A model generated the notes under the pieces. That model searched no databases and was not told where the DNA came from. It worked only from the letters and a program-made list of their open reading frames with translations. A stretch of 64,000 bases of DNA from Rheum nobile (taxonomy: Eukaryota; Streptophyta; Magnoliopsida; Caryophyllales; Polygonaceae), in the NCBI GenBank assembly GCA_027886185.1, contig WOAB01000878.1, forward strand, positions 4,600,001-4,664,000. The letters run 5' to 3'. The position numbers and the translations under genes are program-made. Below, in pieces: positions 24,830 through 37,170 of the stretch (its first letter is position 1; every line of letters begins with the position of its first letter).

Positions 24830-26192
24830 TCTTCATCGTTCTTCTTCTTCCACACCATCTTCTTCCACCATCACAACATTGAAATGAATTTGCAAATTGA
24901 AGATGAGGTGCGAGATTGGATACAAGCTCGAGAAGATGAAGAAGTAGACGAAGAACGGAGCGACTCGGGTTGCGAAGACGAAGGAGATGATTGTGATTTG
25001 TTCATGGTTAGTGTTTAAATTTACACAGATTATATATAGATTATAGGTTCTATTGTAGTAGGTAAATTTGCTATGAAATAATGACTTTGCAAATTTGTTG
25101 TATTATTAGTTTGTTCTAATTATAGACAGTATAATAATTCATAAATAAAAAATAATTATAGGGCAAAGATTATGCAGAACATTTTCGTATTGGCCTAGTT
25201 TGGGAGAGTATGAATGAAATGATTGAGTGGGCGAGAGCTAGAGCAAAAGAGTTGATGATAGTTTTGGTGAAACGTACCTCAAATCCGTATGTAGTTAGTT
25301 TGACATGCGATAGATATGGTGAACCGAGATCTGGAAGGCCGAAAGTTAATGTATAAAATCCGGAGTTGTCGGTTTTGAGGAGTCGAAAACGCAGATCGAA
25401 GAAGTGCGGTTGTAGGTTCGAGTTGTATGGGTGTCGTTTGAAAAACGAGCTAGATTTTCTTACTGAAAGATGGGTCTTGGATGTTATATATGGCACCCAC
25501 AACCACATGCTTCAGACTAGCTTTCACGGGAATGCATTCATGGGTCGAATGACCCAGGAAGAGGAGGTCATGGCTAGGAAATGGGGCGATGGTCGGAAGA
25601 CTCCGAAAGAGATTGTTTCGGAGTTGAGAAAACTTTTCGGGAAATGTAACATCAATGAAGTAGGTTGCCAACTTTTTGCAAAAGCTCCATTTCGAGGATC
25701 GTGGGGAATTGACGGTTACTCAATGGTCCCTTCATTTTTTGAAAGAGAACTGGTATCTTTTCTATCCTCTTAGGAATGTGAAGAAAGGGGACGAGGTAGA
25801 GATTCTGTTTTTTGCTCACCCGGAGGTTGAAGAAGTTCCCGCACTTTGTGATCATTGACGCCACATACAAGACAAATAAGTATGTAATACATTTTAATAG
25901 TAGTTAGATATTTTGCTATGTGCTACAATTTGATTAGTTATATTCACTAAATATTGGTATTTTTATTTCTTATGTCTATGAATAGATATGATATGCCTTT
26001 GGTGGAGATTGTTGGTTTTACATGCACTCACAAGACGTTCAACATTGCGTACGCATTCACCCGAGCGGAAAAGTTTTTCCATTACCAGTGGATAATGAGG
26101 GCCCTTCGAAACTTGTTTGAGCAGTTGGGAGTAATGCCAAAGGCTATAATGACCGATTGTGAAAAAGCTCTCATCAAAGCTATTAAGGTAGT

Positions 26193-27605
26193 TGACGTGG
26201 CTAAAATATGCAATGCAAATATCGTTGAATAGTCTAATCAAAGTAAAAGTCCTAACAAACCTACTAAACAGATGTATAGCAAGCAAGCAAGGGTCGAACC
26301 CACAGGGAGGAAGTAATCAATCTATATGTTTATAAGCATGCAAAGTAACAAGGGGGGTTTTGATTATCAAACACAGTAAAGTAAACAGCTTTGGTTGATT
26401 TGAGAATATGATTGGGGAAAGTAGTTCCACTAGAACGAGATCCACAATACAGAGATATAAGTCGATCACTGAAATCTTATAAATCCAAGTTCTTTTACTA
26501 TTCTTATGGTTGTTCCCACCCTGGTCGTTATTAACTACCAATTCATAAAGTTGTTGATAGTACTTACTACAGTATCAATGAAAGAAAACCTTACCACTAA
26601 TAAAGCAATAGCAATGCATGCAAGGATATAAGATACATGCGAATAGAAGAAAACCTTACTACTCAACATGCAAATAATTTTCACTCACAATTAAACACTC
26701 GTATTCCACTATATGCAATCCTAGCAATTGATAAATATTACTCAACCTAGTTGGCCAGGCTATGAAGAATAACAATAAATCAATACTCAATATAACCAAG
26801 AGAATTAAACCAACACATATAAGAATAAGAACAAGGAATAGAAATCTCACAAACAAATCAACTGTATTGCTTCAAACGTCTAGTAGAACAAGGAGAAATT
26901 AGTGATCCATTGAGATGTAAATGAAACCCTAATTGAGAAAAACTACGATGATAAAAGTGTCTCTACTCAAGACCTGGAAAGAGATCTTAAATAGGCTAGG
27001 GAAAATAAGCTAAACCTAGAAATAATACTAAATTAAATAAGAAATAAAAATAGGAAATCCGGAAATGCAAATTAGGAAATAATGTCTTTGCTGGCCGCGA
27101 GGCGCTTAACAAGTCCACCGCGGGGCGTCAGTTCCTTCTCTGAGATCCACCGCCGGGTCGCGGTGGCTTCTGGCGCGGGGCGTCAAGTTACACCGCGGGG
27201 TGTCCATCGCGGGGCGTCCAGTTCCACCGCGGGGCGGCCAGTTCCACCGCGGGGCGGCGGTGATGATGTCTTCTTCAGCTTCTGCGACACTTCCGTAAAA
27301 ATGCCATAACGTTTGATTACCAACTCGGATTGCGCTCATATTGTGAGGACTTGCAGTAGACTTCAAGATCTAACTCCTCGAATTGGAATCACTTCATTTG
27401 GACATCTGAGTAGAGAGAACGAACCATTTGAATTCAGCACATTGTTCTTCTACTCTTCAATACACTTCAAACCTCTATAAATCCCATGATTTCTTCACTT
27501 CTCCACTCTAACTCCATAATCCACGATTGTGCTCTAAATCCATCCAAATGGCACCTCAAACCTGGTAATAACCCCCAGATATGCACTACAAAATAGCACT
27601 GATCA
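26193..27605 (-). repeat. LTR (3' LTR in element orientation)
   Basis: It matches 31193-32632 closely. It contains the GC-rich block 27100-27260 with repeated ccaccgcggggcg words. Relative to the other LTR it lacks a ~50-bp duplication (about 31695-31745). Confidence 0.88.
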
Positions 27606-27867
27606 AATCCCCCATGCTTAAACCTTGCTCGTCCTCGAGTAAGCTAAAGTCAACCTACTCCTCCAATCAATCCCCAAGGTTTCAGGAAGCATAGAAAACT
27701 CAATCTCCAAGAGTCATACCCAACAATAAGCTCCAGGCAGCCAATACAATATAAGCCTAGCACAATAAACTACAACATCAAATCAAAAATCTCAACACCC
27801 CACACAATCAAGCCAAAAGGAAAGCGTAATATTTCCCCCAAGCTTATCCCAAACACCATAGAGTGAA

Positions 27868-29240
27868 TATAATCTAATCCTATCTCTCATCTATCTTCTT
27901 ATACCTCCCAGAGTGACCTACCCGAATCCTCCTTATATCACCTCTTCTTATGTCGCCACGCCAGGAAAAATGAGGATTCCTAAAATTCACTCTTCTTCTT
28001 TTCACTCATTTTGCCAAGGCACCCTTTCGGGTTTTCACCAAGCCACTCATTTCATTTTTCAATAGATGGGCTCACATATGCTCACATCACTCTTGACCAA
28101 TTATTACCCCAGCCTAATGTTGGTCCAAGCCACCTGCTTATTACCTAGGCCGCCCTTTCGGGTTTTCGACCTATCCCGGGATTTCATGTATGCCTTTTTT
28201 TCAATTTTTGGCTTTTTTCATTTTTTAATTTTTCTCCTCAACAACGTAGCAAGTAGAGAACTCTACCCCATGCTTAAACATTGCATTGTCCTCAATGTAA
28301 TGAAAGACAAAAGAATAGAAGCATAGGGAAAAGCAAAAAATAACTCACAAACGCCGCTGAGTTGGCTTGGACACTTCCGGTTTGCTGGCGGTAATCTCAG
28401 TATACGCCCAGGTCTCTGGTGTTGGGCGGGTGTCTTCATCACGTCATCATCTTTTTCTACCGTGCAATCAAAGGGAACCACTTTGGTGAGTATTAGTAAA
28501 ACAATGATATTAGGATTGCACGGCCTTCTAGGAACACATGGTTCCCATGAGTAGTAGTAAAACAATAATCTAATCCTATCTCCCATCTATCTTCTTATAC
28601 CTCCCAGAGTGACCTACCCGAATCTTCCTTATATCACCTCTTCTTATGTCGCCACGCCAGGAAAAATGAGGATTCCTAAAATTCACTCTTCTTCTTTTCA
28701 CTCATTTTGCCAAGGCGCCCTTTCGGGTTTTCACCAAGCCACTCATTTCATTTTTCAATAGATGGACTCACATATGCTCACATCACTCTTGACCAATTAT
28801 TACCCCAGCCTAATGCTGGTCCAAGCCACCTGCTTATTACCTAGGCCGCCCTTTCGGGTTTTCGACCTATCCCAGGATTTCATGTATGCCTTTTTTTTCA
28901 ATTTTTGGCTTTTTTCATTGTTTAATTTTTCTCCTCAACAACGTAGCAAGTAGAGAACTCTCCCCCATGCTTAAACATTGCATTGTCCTCAATGTAATGA
29001 AATACAAAAGAATAGAAGCATAGGGAAAAGCAAAAAATAACTCACAAACGCCGCTGAGTTGGCTTGGACACTTCCGATTTGCTGGCGGTAATCTCAGTAT
29101 ACGCCCAGGTCTCTAGTGTTGGGCGGGTGTCTTCATCATGTCATCATCTTCTTCTACCGTGCAATCAAAGGGAACCACTTTGGTGACTAGTGGTAAAACA
29201 ATGATATTAGGATTGCACGGCCTTCTAGGAACACATGGTG
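27868..29240. repeat. ~675-bp direct duplication inside the LTR element
   Basis: The segment 27868-28543 recurs at about 28566-29240 with ~698-bp spacing and few differences. It includes cctcccagagtgacctaccc, cctttcgggttttc and gccgctgagttggcttgg. It lies between the gag region and the 3' LTR and codes for nothing recognisable. Confidence 0.85.
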
Positions 29241-29673
29241 GAGCCCAGATATGATCTTGATGGGGGCTCTAGTGTTCCTCCACCTCAGCTGCCAATTGTA
29301 GGGCCAACATCGTTGTCAAATCAAGTGTAGGGCAATATATCCTCCTTGACAACATGATGCACACCATCTCCATGGGGAACTCTGGACAGCTAGCCTTCAG
29401 TACCACTTTTTTTTTTTACTCCCCGTTTAAGGTTTTTTCGGGGAGTGACTTAGTGCAGGGAAAGAAGACTTACATTGGTGTGGAAAACACCTTCTTCAAT
29501 AGGCATGGGTTTCTTCCCTGCGGGTTAGTCGGAAACAGAAACAAAAACAAAACACACCGAAATCAAATGCAAAAACAAAGAAAGAAAAACAAGGGAAAAG
29601 AATTACATATCTCGGGTTGCCTCCCGGACAGCGCCTTAGTTAACGTCGTTGGCTCGACATCCTACTCATCCTC

Positions 29674-31213
29674 TCAACTTGGGTTGCTCATAGCAACTGA
29701 ACACTTGGGATCTGGATCTGGGGGGTGCCTCTTTGTATGCTCTATGTTGAGCGTGACCCCTAATCTCCGGCAGTTCTTTGTGGGTGGAACGTTGTGCATA
29801 CCCATGAACGCACTTTCCATCTTCAGAAATGGCCTACCCGATATCCCAGGGCCTGCATGCTTATCTTGCCCCGTATCCAGTATGTAAAGATTCGCCACCT
29901 GCATCAAGTTCTCCTTCTTATGCTTCCCCATCGGTTTCTTCTTGATCATGCCCAACACCTTTAACATTTCCTTGCAGCGAGGGGTGCTGTCTGCCGGTGT
30001 GACCAAGGGAACGGTTTTTATGCAGTCACTGAAGGCCTCATAGATATCCTCGTTTTTTTTAGCCTTTGAGTATCTCGGGAAGCCTCAAGGAAGGGTGCGA
30101 CGGGTTGCAGCGCGACGAGCGGGAAGGAGTTGAGACGCACAAACTCATCATAGGCAGCCTCCAGAGGGTCGGGGACTGCCGGGGCATTTTCGAGAGAAAC
30201 GGTTGTCTCTGGAGTATTTCCGCGATCGCGGCACTCCTCATTGTCGCTGAAATCCTCCAGGCTCAAAAAGTACTCCTCTTCCGAAAGCACCTCTGGGAAT
30301 GGGGTGGTTGGCTTCTCGGAGTCAAGAGGGGGAAAGACCGGACGGACATAAGTATCAACCCAAACCTCATCAGCATAACTGGAATTTTGGACGTTGGGTC
30401 GCGCTGGTCTCACCGCGGGGCGCGGCGAAATCTCGCTTTGAAGAACTCCGTCCCCGCGGGGGCGGTGGTCATCGCCGCGGGGCGGTGGGTGTGAGGAGGG
30501 ATAACTGAGGCTCACCGCCGGGTCGCGGTCAGTGTCACCACGGGGCGGTGACATGCATGCTTCTTTACTGGCCTCAGATCCATCATACCGCCGGGTCGCG
30601 GTGAGAAGTGATGCGGGGCGGTCGGTGATTTTCTCCATCTCATATTCGCTCTCCTTTTCAGCACTAGGAGGAACGACCAGTTGCTTTCCACTTCGGAGGG
30701 TAATGGCACTCACATTTTCCCTCGGGTTTACTACCGTTTGAGATGGTAGATTCCCCGAAATCCTTGCATCGATCTGTGTAATCGACTCCACCATCTGGTC
30801 CACCTTCCTTTCTATATTCTTGATGCTTGACTCCCTAGTTTGAACACGAGCGGCGAAGTGCCGAGTCAAGGTCCTGAGCATCTCTTCAGTTGACATGGAA
30901 GAACTTGGATTGGACACTGGTGGGCTATGCTCGTATGCTGGATAGTACTGGTGCGGAGTACCCTGCTGATAGAATGACTGTGGCTTTGGCTAGAACTCCT
31001 GGCAGTCAAGGCCATATGGTATTGATGGCCCCCATAACTCGAATTGGGGTGATTCCTCCACCCTGAGTTGTATGTGTAGGAGTATGGGACACATCTCGGC
31101 CTCTGTAGATCAAAACCTCTTACAGCATTTACTGCAGCTGCATGTTCAGGAAGTCTTGGGCAATCGTCAGTGGAGTGCAGCGGCGCCAAATTTGACGTGG
31201 CTAAAATATGCAA
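29674..31213 (-). pseudogene. Degenerate Ty3 gag/protease region
   Basis: Minus-strand frames run 31213-30866 (contains TYNSGWRNHPN, the gag C-terminal signature of plant Athila/Tat-type elements), 30917-30018 (NLPSQTVVNPRENVSAITLR followed by SGKQL, also typical of this group) and 30006-29674 (contains a GRPFL motif reminiscent of the end of the retropepsin region). A GC-rich block of ccgcggggcgg-type repeats (30407-30625) interrupts the coding character. Nothing of RT or integrase follows. The frames overlap or are shifted, so no complete Gag is encoded. Confidence 0.7.
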
Positions 31214-32632
31214 TGCAAATATCGTTGAATAGCCGAATCAAAGTAAAAGTCCTAACAAACCTACTAAACAGATGTATAGCAAGCAAGCAAGGGTCAAACC
31301 CACAGGGAGGAAGTAATCAATCTATGTGTTTATAAGCATGCAAAGTAACAAGGGGGGTTTTGATTATCAAACACAGTAAAGTAAACAGCTTTGGTTGATT
31401 TGAGAATATGATTGGGGAAAGTAGTTCCACTAGAACGAGATCCACAATACAGAGATATAAGTCGATCACTAAAATCTTATAAATCCAAGTTCTTTTACTA
31501 TTCTTATGGTTGTTCCCACCCTGATCGTTATTAACTACCAATTCAGAAAGTTGTTGATAGTACTTACTACAGTATCAATGGAAGAAAACCTTACCACTAA
31601 TAAAGCAATAGCAATGCATGCAAGGATATAGGATACATGCGAATAGAAAAAAACCTTACTACTCAACATGCAAATAATTCTCACTCACAATTAAACACTC
31701 GTATTCCACTATATGTTTAATCATGTATGCTACTAGATATGCACTCGTATTCCACTATATGCAATCCTAGCAATTGATAAATATTATTAAACCTAGTTGG
31801 CCAGGCTATGAAGAATAATAATAAATCAATACTCAATATAACCAAGAGAATTAAACCAACACATATAAGAATAAGAACAAGGAATAGAAATCTCACAAAC
31901 GAATCAACTATATTGCTTCAAACGTCTAGTAGAACAAGGGGAAATTAGTGCTCCATTGAGATGTAAATGAAATCCTAATTGAGAAAAACTACGATGATAA
32001 AAGTGTCTCTACTCAAGACCTGGAAAGAGATCTTAAATAGGCTAGGGAAAATAAGCTAAACCTAGAAATAATACTAAAGGAAATAAGAAAATAAAAATAG
32101 GAAATCCGAAAATGCAAATTAGGAAATAATGTCTTCGCTGGCCGCGAGGCGCTTAACAAGTCCACCGTGGGGCGTCAGTTCCTTCTCTGAGATCCACCAC
32201 CGGGTCGCGGTGGCTTCTGGTGCGGGGCGTCAAGTTACACCGCGGGGTGTCTACCGCGGGGCGGCCAGTTCCACCGCGGGGCGGTGGTGACGGTGTCTTC
32301 TTCAACTTCTGCGACACTTCCGTAAAAATGCCATAACTTTTGATTCCCAACTCGGATTGCGCTCATAATTTGAGGACTTGCAGTAGACTTCATGATATAA
32401 CTCCTCGAATTGGAATCACTTCATTTGGACATCCGAGTAGAGAGAACGAACCATTTGAATTCAGAACATTGTTCTTCTACTCTTCAATACACTTCAAACC
32501 TTTATAAATCCCATGATTTCTTCACTTCTCCACTCTAACTCCATAATCCACGATTGTGCTCTAAATCCATCCAAATGGCGCCTCAAACCTGGTAATAACC
32601 CCTAGATATGCACTACAAAATAGCACGGATCA
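31193..32632 (-). repeat. LTR (5' LTR in element orientation)
   Basis: Partner of 26193-27605, also with a ccaccgcggggcg block (32160-32290) and one internal ~50-bp duplication of the tcgtattccactatatg segment. Confidence 0.88.
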
Positions 32633-34929
32633 GTAGTTTTCCAAAACGTCCCGGTAAGACATCTCTTGTGTTGGGTCCATATTAGAAACAACATCAAGGC
32701 ACATGCCGACAAGGTTATAAAAGACAGTGCCAGAGTCGATATGTTTACAAACCAGTGCTGGAGTTTTTTTTGCTCGACCATCGAGGAAAGCTACGAGGAG
32801 AGGCTCAGAGCATTGAGGACGTCATGGAAGAGCGGCCTTGTTGGATACGTCGAGAGGGAATGGTTGACTCCTTACAAGGAAAGCATAGTAAGAGCTTGGA
32901 CGGATTACACCCTTCACTTCTTCACGAGGACTTCAAACAGGTATCCTTTGAACATTGTGTAGTTGATTGTTTGTACTTATGAGTTCCAAGGTCGAGCTAA
33001 GGCAATAAATGTTTTATGTTTTGATAGGGTTGAGGGGATGCATCGTGTCTTGAAAGATATTGTGGGGTCTAGCAAAGGCGGCTTTAACAGAGTGATCGTG
33101 AGGATCCACCATGCAATCATTCTTCAAATCGACACGATTAGGGCGACCATGAATAAATCACTGTCTACACGACCAATGGAGTTCAACAATCCAGGGTTTC
33201 CGGAGCTTGCCCGAATGGTCTTTTCAAGGCTCTTCTGCAGAGTGTCAGATAAGTGTTTTGATTTGTTGTTGGCCATGTATGATAAGTTAGTCAAGGAGGA
33301 CTATTCAAAAGTATGTGACGCTCATTGGATGAGAGACTGTCTTGGGTTGCCGTGCATACACGATATTGCAAAAGCCATCATTACGAGGACAACTCTCACT
33401 CCAGACGACATTCACGACTTCTGGAAGGACTTGCATTAGGAAGAAGATCCAACAACATTTGCTCTTGCTGACGACAGTGTTTCGGTGTTCGTTCCAAAGT
33501 TGAGATTGCGTGAGATGTGGTCGAGAGTGCAAAGCCGAACTTTGAGCCAAGCCACGTTATGGCAAGTGAGTGATCTGTACATTGCCTTGGAGCATCCGGA
33601 ACAAAGTACGTTTATGGAGCCGACGGACATCTCTAGAAAGGGAAGGCCAAGTGGTGCGAAGAACAAGGCAAAGGGGTCGCCGACTAGGGAAAAGAGCCTG
33701 CATGAGCACATAAGAGAAGACTTACTGAAGTCTTAGAAGGCGAAGGCAAAGGAGAAGGTGAAAGGGCCAGGTCGTCCCAGGAAACAAGCAAGTTTTGTAG
33801 TGCTTGAGCCCGAGGAGATGCAATCTCAACCGCAAGTAGAAGAATCACAATTTGAGGAGATGTACGTCCAGACCGACCATGTTGGAGTCCGTCCGTCGGA
33901 GGAGTGGCCTGAAGAACCCATGCTTCATTTTGTTGTGGACTTTGGGGTTTGGAATATCGACTACTTATGGTTTGGGTACATTAATAGTGCTATGGATGTA
34001 CGTTCAGATGAACATTGTGGTTATCGGTCTTTGGTTGTGCTTATGGGGATGAGTCAGGGTCAATATCCCTTGATCCGTAGCGCGATGGCAAAGGAGTTGC
34101 GTGCCGATCGACAAATGTGGGAGCCGATACGAGAAGCTACACGAACAGGATCATGGGACGATCTAATGGTTCAAATTAACTATGTGAAGACCCCTTGCGG
34201 CCCAGATTATTGGCTTGACATGCCATTCATGGGTTTAGTGTTTGCCACGGTGTATAATGTTGTTGTGATCGTCATATCTCAGTACCCTTTATTGTGCTTA
34301 CCAATAAGGCCGTCTGGACCATGCTGCACACCTCCCTTACAAATGTCGGGGATATCACACGTAGGGGATCACAACCACTGCATACCGGTAATGTTTTGTA
34401 TCTCTACTTGTACTTCGATGTTTCATTTGCAATATCGTGTATACTAATTGCGTATTTTTTGTTTGTATTCGTATAGGTGACGCTCAGTTCCGACTCTCCA
34501 TTACCACCCATTACGTATGCGTGGCGAAGACATTGCGATCGAAGAATCCTGTGGTGGGAAGGAGTGTATGAGGCGAAATTGCAAGAGTTTAGGGAATACC
34601 GCAAGGCAGCCGATCAGAATCCAGATTATTTGGCTTAGTTGATCCACATTATCAGTACTTCATGTAAAACTCTAAGGCAGTTGCTTTGGTGGGTTTCATA
34701 GTATGACTTACGTAATGAAAAAGACATCAAACTTATGCAATCATAACCTTGGAATTTATACATTTGCAACCTTACGTAATCATAAAAGACATCAAACTTA
34801 TGGAGTCGCAAATTATCATAACCATAATATATTACATTACAAATCCACACGATTACATGCTTACAAATAGATGGCCGTTTGTCCTAGAAACAAAGCACAC
34901 AAAACTAACAACATCCAAATAACTACAAG

Positions 34930-35281
34930 ATTGAGTTGGTGTCATTGCATTGTGCAGATTATCCCGTTGACCGACTGTAGAATCCTAAAGGAGGACAACC
35001 CTTCGATGAAAATCGAACCCATCGAACTTTCTGATTTGTCCCTTTTGTCGCAGCAGCACATAAATACTTGAAATCCACAAACACCGGTTCAATATCATAA
35101 TGAGCTTCTTATATGATATTGAACCGGAGTTTGTGGATTCCAAGTATTTATGTGCTGTTGCGAGAAAAGGGGTAAATCAGAAAGTTAGACGGGTTCGACT
35201 TTCATCGAAGGCTCGCCCTCCTTTAGAATTCTCAAGGCGGTGAACGGGATAATGGCCACAAGGCAATGACTCCAACTCAAT
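34930..35281. repeat. 170-bp imperfect inverted repeat with a 12-nt loop
   Basis: The left arm 34930-35099 pairs with the right arm 35112-35281. I estimate close to 90% complementarity by eye, with a near-perfect inner stem around ggttcaatatcata/tatgatattgaacc. It sits between the 3' end of the MULE2 transposase (stop at 34638) and the convergent GRF gene (ends 35345), so read-through from either side would give a long hairpin RNA. Confidence 0.9.
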
Positions 35282-35344
35282 GCTGTAATAATAACATTAT
35301 TCATACAATTAAAGACTTATGTAATAAAAAAACATGGTTATAAC

Positions 35345-35683
35345 TTATTTCGTTATATCATAACCCCGATAATATATCTTTCTCCTTAACTTCCAGTTTG
35401 AATCGGAAAGGGTGTCGCACATCTTCTTAAGCTCATTTCTTTCCAGCACCAAATCTCTGATAATCTTGGCAGCATTGTCGTCATATGGTGGATCAAGCCA
35501 CTTGAAGGTACAACACCCTCTCATATCCTCATACCGCTCCGTTGGGATGTAATCCTTGCATGCGAGGTACCTTCTTTTGTAGTGAATGGTCCTGTCGCAA
35601 GTGTACAAGACGACCGGGAAATTGCATTGGCACATTGTAACCGGAGCATGTGCACTGATGGACGACGAAGCCATAATATCCAA
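35345..35683 (-). CDS. GRF-type zinc-finger protein, intact, in MULE2
   Basis: A 112-aa frame starts MDIMASSSISAH; the second Met aligns with the MASS start of the B3 gene. Residues 18-65 form a GRF-type zinc ribbon (MCQCNFPVVLYTC...RRYLACKDY...GCCTFKWLDPP), with four Cys and the aromatic/Trp positions of that family. A charged helix follows (RDLVLERNELKKMCDTL), a likely short coiled coil. GRF fingers bind nucleic acid in other proteins; the role here is unknown. An untranslated first exon with an intron (about 35765-35692) is plausible. The promoter lies in a copy of the MULE end palindromes (TATA at 35894-35889). There are no stops or frameshifts, unlike the neighbouring transposase. It may be part of the element's own gene set or a captured host fragment. 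Confidence 0.7.
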   Translation of the reverse strand: MDIMASSSISAHAPVTMCQCNFPVVLYTCDRTIHYKRRYLACKDYIPTERYEDMRGCCTFKWLDPPYDDNAAKIIRDLVLERNELKKMCDTLSDSNWKLRRKIYYRGYDITK

Positions 35684-35888
35684 CGATCTGCATTATGATT
35701 TATTTTATCACAAGCTATAAACTCTTAAAAAAATATAAAACCAAAGAAAGATGAATAACGTTACCGAAAACATTGCGGGTCGAGTTTTCTCCTCTGCACG
35801 GCGGATCTTGAGCTCGGGAAAGTTGAAGCCACCGAATGTGAGTTGAATGTTGTGTTTGGATGTGAAGAGAATAAAATTGGCTATGGTA

Positions 35889-35894
35889 TTTATA
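35889..35894 (-). promoter_or_regulatory. TATA box of the GRF gene
   Basis: On the minus strand TATAAA sits just inside the innermost palindrome (35925-35960), followed by a leader containing atccaaacacaacattcaac. A near copy of this leader is found upstream of the B3 gene. Confidence 0.55.
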
Positions 35895-35924
35895 GGCGGA
35901 AAATTTTGACGTTAGAAAAATGAC

Positions 35925-36110
35925 CGTTTGTGCGCTTACAATAAGCGCACAAACGGTCAGATTTCCACCCGTTGGAATCGGCCGTTATACAATTCTGGGC
36001 CCAAATATAGGCCCAGAACTGTACGCTTATTGTAAGCGCACAGAGTTGTACACTTACAATAAGCGTACAATTCCTGGGCCTATATTTGGGCCCAAATATA
36101 GTCCTAATCT
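35925..36110 (-). repeat. TIR-like palindrome array next to the GRF gene
   Basis: Three palindromes: tgtgcgcttacaataagcgcaca flanked by gaccgtt/aacggtc, then gtacgcttattgtaagcgcac and gtacacttacaataagcgtac-type repeats, with tgggcccaaatatagg spacers. It matches the inner part of the MULE2 left TIR in inverse orientation. The outermost ctaaatgcacgcg motif is not seen here. Confidence 0.75.
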
Positions 36111-36640
36111 GTATTGGGCCCGAGGACATGCATATTCATCAATTATAACATTTCCTAACTTTATGATAATATTAATTGATATTTTAAGAATTTAATACTT
36201 AATACTTATACCATATTCATCAATTATAATTTATACTAATGTAATATAATAAATTCTTAGGCAAAATCTTAAGAAGTTATACTTATACCATATTTTAAGA
36301 CTTCGTAATGTGATATACTTGAACTTTATACTTACGTCAAATCATGAAGTATGATATAACTTCAATTTTATAGTTTTTACTAATGAATTAATATTATGTC
36401 TTAAGAAGTTACCACTTTTATTATATACTAATGTAATATGACAAAGTCTTATGAAGTTATAATGTGATATGACGAAGGCTTATGAAGTTTTATATTGAAC
36501 TCTATAATTACGCTATAGCATGAAGTATGAAGAAGTTATACTTTATAGTGTATCACTCATAAAATATTATGATTTCTTATCTAATTGTAAGTTATACTTT
36601 AGTAGTTTTGCTTTATTATCCGTTTGTACCTTAAAAATGC
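36111..36640. other. AT-rich spacer with cttatgaagttata words
   Basis: No gene. Repeats of tcttaagaagttata and tatgaagttata occur. A short similar stretch follows the third palindrome array at 38103-38150, suggesting both spacers derive from the same ancestral end. Confidence 0.5.
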
Positions 36641-36644
36641 TAAT

Positions 36645-37170
36645 TCGGCCTTTTTGTTTTGCTTTATTTTTGTATTTTGGGCTATTGGGCATAGTTTGGG
36701 CCCATTTTGCTTTTTTTTTGTGTGTGTTTTGGGCCATTTTATGACTTAAAAGTACTATTGGGCCTAGTTTGGACCCATTTTATTTTTTGTTGTTGTTTTG
36801 GGCCATTTCATGACTTAGAAGTGCTATTGGGCCTAGTTTGAGCCCATTTTTGCTTTTTTGGTGTTTTGGACCATTTCATGACTTAGAAGTGTTATTGGGC
36901 CTAGTTTGGGCCCATTTTGCTTTTTTGGTGTTTTGGGTCATTTCATGACTTAAAAGTGCTATTGAGCCTAGTTTGGGCCCATTTTGCTTTTTTTTTGGTG
37001 TTTTGGGTCATTTCATGACTTAGAAGTGTTATTGGGCCTAGTTTGGGCCCATTTTGTTTTTTTTTTGGTGTTTTGGGTCATTTCATGACTTAGAAATGCT
37101 ATTGGGTCTAGTTTGGGCCCATTTTGCTTTTTTTTTTTTGTGTTTTGGGCCATTTCATGACTTAGAACAC
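36645..37170. repeat. ~70-bp tandem repeat, seven units
   Basis: Each unit reads attgggcctagtttgggcccattttgc, a T-run, gtgttttgggccatttcatgacttagaagtg. Units start near 36681, 36754, 36824, 36892, 36959, 37029 and 37101. The B3 reading frame on the minus strand runs into the last two units, which encode its LSHEM.QNTKKK tail. Confidence 0.9.

Larger units (their letters stand above)
26188..32637 (-). mobile_element. Ty3-type LTR retrotransposon, non-autonomous, inserted in the MULE2 transposase
   Basis: Two LTRs (26193-27605 and 31193-32632) start TGACGTGGCT and end TGATCA/GGATCA on plus. They are bracketed by the 5-bp duplication gtagt (26188-26192 and 32633-32637). Minus orientation is shown by a primer-binding-like ttggcgccg next to the LTR at about 31180-31190, as in plant Athila/Tat-type elements. 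Two gag-related frames lie on the minus strand. Reverse transcriptase, RNase H and integrase motifs are absent, so the element depends on others. Confidence 0.88.
24884..34638 (+). pseudogene. MULE2 transposase (MULE + SWIM + OTU), split by an LTR element
   Basis: Homologous to the MULE1 transposase throughout. Exons: 24884-25006 (acidic start), 25162-25879 (RRSKKCGCRFELYG DNA-binding region), 25986-32941 (catalytic core, interrupted), 33028-34387 and 34477-34638. Core motifs: VIIDATYKTNK, IMTDCEKAL, HIRNNIKAH and RVEGMHRVLK. The SWIM-like finger is CDAHWMRDCLGLPCIH. The GRPSGAKNK linker leads to the OTU-like domain, where the catalytic-loop glycine is replaced (SDEHCGYRS) and the His motif reads NHNHCIPV-like (GDHNHCIPV). 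Damage: TAA in exon 2 near 25354, frameshifts near 25675 and 25830, stops at 33437-33439 and 33734-33736, and a 6.4-kb LTR retrotransposon at 26193-32632 between the two catalytic halves. Removing that insertion would leave the coding phase continuous across its 5-bp target duplication. Confidence 0.85.

Noticed and set aside
27082..27366. Overlapping frames on both strands in a GC-rich block
   Set aside because: Low-complexity reading of repeated ccaccgcggggcg words inside an LTR, duplicated at 32160-32350.
28066..28326. Frame with hydrophobic stretch, repeated at 28762
   Set aside because: Part of the 675-bp non-coding duplication of the LTR element; no domain.
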